Assembly: GCA_964352985.1 (NCBI GenBank)
Contig: CAYGUK010000152.1
Coordinates: 1 to 7,347, forward strand
Length of the DNA stretch: 7,347 nt
From: CAYGUK01 sp964352985
GTDB lineage: Bacteria; Pseudomonadota; Gammaproteobacteria; JAHCLG01
Direction: 5' to 3'
Below the pieces are notes generated by a model that ran no database searches, was not told the origin of the DNA, and was given only the letters and a program-made list of their open reading frames with translations. The position numbers and the translations under genes were made by a program. Each line of letters starts with the position of its first letter. Position 1 is the first letter of the stretch. This document shows positions 6,093-7,347 of this stretch, piece after piece.

Positions 6093-6554
6093 TCATTCTT
6101 TCATTTGTTGTATATGTTCTTGTTTCTTTTTTTCGAAACTTTGAATTATTTGCGCGGCTGTCATGGCTTTTGGTGGTTGTGTGGGCGCTTCATCTTGTTT
6201 GCGTTCTTCACTTTCATCTATCTCTGATTCTTTATCGTTAATTTCATCGAGTTTCTGACGAATTTTTTCAACGGCTATAAAACAAGATTTTGTTGTTTTC
6301 TTGAGAATATAATTGGGAAGAAATCGAAAAAGTAGACCTACAATTAATGAAATAATTCCAATTCCAAAAACTAATGCTGGTATTTCACCTTCATCCCCAG
6401 TATTTTTACGAATTTCATCAAGATGTTTTATCCCATGAAAAGTAAGAAAACCGACTGAAGCCAGAAATCCTAGGATCCCTAATCGTTCTTTATTAACATC
6501 AGAAAATTGACAACCTTCCACTTCATCATTGCTACCAACATTTCGCATCTTCAT
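6093..6554 (-). CDS. Two-transmembrane protein with charged tail, truncated by an in-frame TGA
   Basis: This 153-residue frame has a short polar N-terminus, TM1 (about 25-42, LGILGFLASVGFLTFHGI), a charged loop (HLDEIRKNTGDEGE) and TM2 (about 59-79, PALVFGIGIISLIVGLLFRFL). A long hydrophilic tail follows, likely coiled-coil or disordered (EKIRQKLDEINDKESEIDESEERK, then QSFEKKKQEHIQQMKE). The frame stops at TGA and continues open for 173 more codons, so the original protein was probably about 327 residues. No family is recognised. A paired-hydrophobic hairpin with a long cytoplasmic tail occurs in many membrane proteins, including some host-targeted ones; that comparison is only suggestive. 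Start: ATG 6554 has no clear ribosome site. The in-frame ATG at 6548 has GGA six bases upstream and is a credible alternative. The stretch before it contains the ATTGTT array. Whether the truncated product is made and stable is unknown. Confidence 0.6.
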   Translation of the reverse strand: MKMRNVGSNDEVEGCQFSDVNKERLGILGFLASVGFLTFHGIKHLDEIRKNTGDEGEIPALVFGIGIISLIVGLLFRFLPNYILKKTTKSCFIAVEKIRQKLDEINDKESEIDESEERKQDEAPTQPPKAMTAAQIIQSFEKKKQEHIQQMKE

Positions 6555-6571
6555 TCCATTTATTATGAGTA

Positions 6572-6618
6572 ATTGTTAGCCAGTATTGTTGAATAAACAT
6601 TGTTCATTTAGAATTGTT
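6572..6618. repeat. Four ATTGTT direct repeats at 13-14 base spacing, possible operator array
   Basis: ATTGTT occurs at 6572-6577, 6585-6590, 6599-6604 and 6613-6618, so starts are 13, 14 and 14 bases apart. The next two bases are AG, GA, CA and GA, so the last three copies share ATTGTT[G/C]A. The array lies 18-64 bases before the two-TM gene start and about 95-140 bases before the divergent gene at 6713. This position would suit a regulator binding in tandem. The unit is short and the background AT-rich, but the even spacing is notable. Confidence 0.4.
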
Positions 6619-6701
6619 GAAAAAATGATAAAAACAACTTCAGACACACACAAAGTATGAATATCATGCAGAACAGTAGAAATTGCACTCTTAGCAACAG
6701 T

Positions 6702-6732
6702 AAAGGATAATCATGACTAGAATGAACAGGGA
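6702..6732 (+). promoter_or_regulatory. Two competing ribosome binding sites for the spermidine-synthase-like gene
   Basis: AAAGGA (6702-6707) lies five bases before ATG 6713, and AGGGA (6728-6732) lies seven bases before in-frame ATG 6740. Both are good sites. The upstream start adds nine polar residues (MTRMNRDDH). The first transmembrane segment is intact either way. Confidence 0.5.
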
Positions 6733-7347
6733 TGATCATATGCAGCAACATCAAACACCCATTAACTTAACGTCATTTGTTTTTTTTCTTTCAGGTTGTT
6801 CAGCATTAGCGTTTGAAACCGTTTGGTTTCGAATTGCGAGCACGGTACTAGGCTCATCTGTTTGGAGTGCCGCGGCAGTATTGATGGCATTTATGTTGGG
6901 ATTAGGCGTTGGCAATAGTTTAATGGCGACTTATGGGCGACGAGTAAAAAATCCTTTTAAACTTTATGTCATTGTCGAAATTATTATCGGTGTTGCAGGC
7001 GTTGGTGTTATTTTACTATTGCCTTTAATGACACCGACATTGGCTGAAATTTTTTCTAGCCTAACAGGACATGGTGTTGCATTAAATCTAGTACGTTTTA
7101 CAATCGCTTTTTGCACCTTTTTAATTCCAGCTGTTGCAATGGGGACAACTTTACCTGTTTTACAAAAAGGGTTATTTCATTTTGACCCTTCATACGTGCG
7201 TTCACTTGGAAAGTTATATGGATGGAATACCCTTGGCGCCGTTCTGGGGACACTTTTAGCGGAGTTTGTTTTAATTGGATTACTTGGCATAATTTCAACA
7301 GCATTGGTTGCATGTTTGTTAAATTTTACAGCGGCACTTATTTTATT
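6713..7347 (+). CDS. Spermidine-synthase-like integral membrane protein, N-terminal part (3' end beyond window)
   Basis: The frame is open for 211 codons to the right edge. It encodes about six hydrophobic segments: about 19-36, 48-70, 83-104, 122-146, 168-192 and 193-211. Conserved stretches match the membrane domain that precedes a methyltransferase-fold spermidine/spermine synthase-like domain in fused proteins: FFLSGCSALAFETVWFR (24-40), VLGSSVWSAAAVLMAFMLG (45-63), AMGTTLPVL (142-150) and LGKLYGWNTLGAVLGTLLA (165-183). The synthase-like domain itself would lie beyond the window, so whether it makes polyamines cannot be judged. Many such fusions lack aminopropyltransferase evidence. I use ATG 6713 with AAAGGA five bases upstream; ATG 6740 with AGGGA is equally credible. 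It is divergent from the two-TM gene, and the 158-base gap holds the ATTGTT array. No good sigma70 promoter could be assigned on this strand. Confidence 0.8.
   Translation, partial: MTRMNRDDHMQQHQTPINLTSFVFFLSGCSALAFETVWFRIASTVLGSSVWSAAAVLMAFMLGLGVGNSLMATYGRRVKNPFKLYVIVEIIIGVAGVGVILLLPLMTPTLAEIFSSLTGHGVALNLVRFTIAFCTFLIPAVAMGTTLPVLQKGLFHFDPSYVRSLGKLYGWNTLGAVLGTLLAEFVLIGLLGIISTALVACLLNFTAALIL

Noticed and set aside
6093..6095. Selenocysteine or TGA recoded as tryptophan
   Set aside because: Three intact neighbouring genes stop at TGA and tryptophan is encoded by TGG. No Cys/Sec-type redox context and no obvious hairpin directly after the TGA was seen.
6572..6618. CRISPR array or plasmid-type replication iterons
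   Set aside because: The repeat unit is only about six to eight bases with 7-8 base gaps. There are no cas genes and no replication initiator gene.
7098..7313. Minus-strand frame opposite the spermidine-synthase-like gene
   Set aside because: It is antisense to conserved membrane segments and has no recognisable domain.

Overview
The window looks like an AT-rich Gram-negative chromosome, most plausibly a gammaproteobacterium. The support is a tripartite-type exporter close to the YhiI/RbbA/YhhJ and YbhG/YbhF families, a signal-peptide-bearing outer-membrane barrel, and Shine-Dalgarno-type starts. A TcdA/TcdB-like glycosyltransferase and a two-transmembrane protein with a charged tail would fit a host-associated lineage such as Legionellales. 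That placement is inference from family resemblance, not a database result. TGA is used as an ordinary stop by three intact genes, so the standard bacterial code applies.

Layout. (1) Positions 1-819, minus strand: 5' part of a glycosyltransferase-like gene that runs off the left edge. It has a non-ATG start and an altered DXD motif, with a sigma70-like promoter at 925-952. (2) Positions 1001-4013, minus strand: a compact three-gene operon encoding a lipoprotein membrane-fusion protein, an ABC ATPase and an ABC-2 permease. Both junctions are 4-base ATGA overlaps, which points to one co-translated efflux/export unit. (3) Positions 4014-4171: a divergent promoter region. (4) Positions 4172-5568, plus strand: a two-gene unit of a small protein with an Xre/MbcA/ParS-like C-terminal region, and an outer-membrane beta-barrel protein whose start codon overlaps the first gene's stop by one base. 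(5) Positions 5571-6554, minus strand: one ancestral reading frame of about 327 codons (two transmembrane segments, then a long charged tail), cut by a single in-frame TGA at 6093-6095. (6) Positions 6555-6712: a divergent intergenic region with four ATTGTT copies at 13-14 base spacing. (7) Positions 6713-7347, plus strand: N-terminal membrane part of a spermidine-synthase-like protein that runs off the right edge.

How the genes may work together: the three exporter genes clearly form one machine, with the lipoprotein as periplasmic adaptor. No outer-membrane TolC-type partner is encoded next to them; the barrel at 4594-5568 is not TolC-like. The remaining genes look like separate transcription units. 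No mobile element, CRISPR array, tRNA or rRNA was seen, and no strong intrinsic terminator could be supported. No clearly new multi-gene system is evident. The best leads are the degenerate DXD glycosyltransferase, the nonsense-split two-TM gene, the ATTGTT array, and the coupling of an antitoxin-type domain to an outer-membrane barrel.
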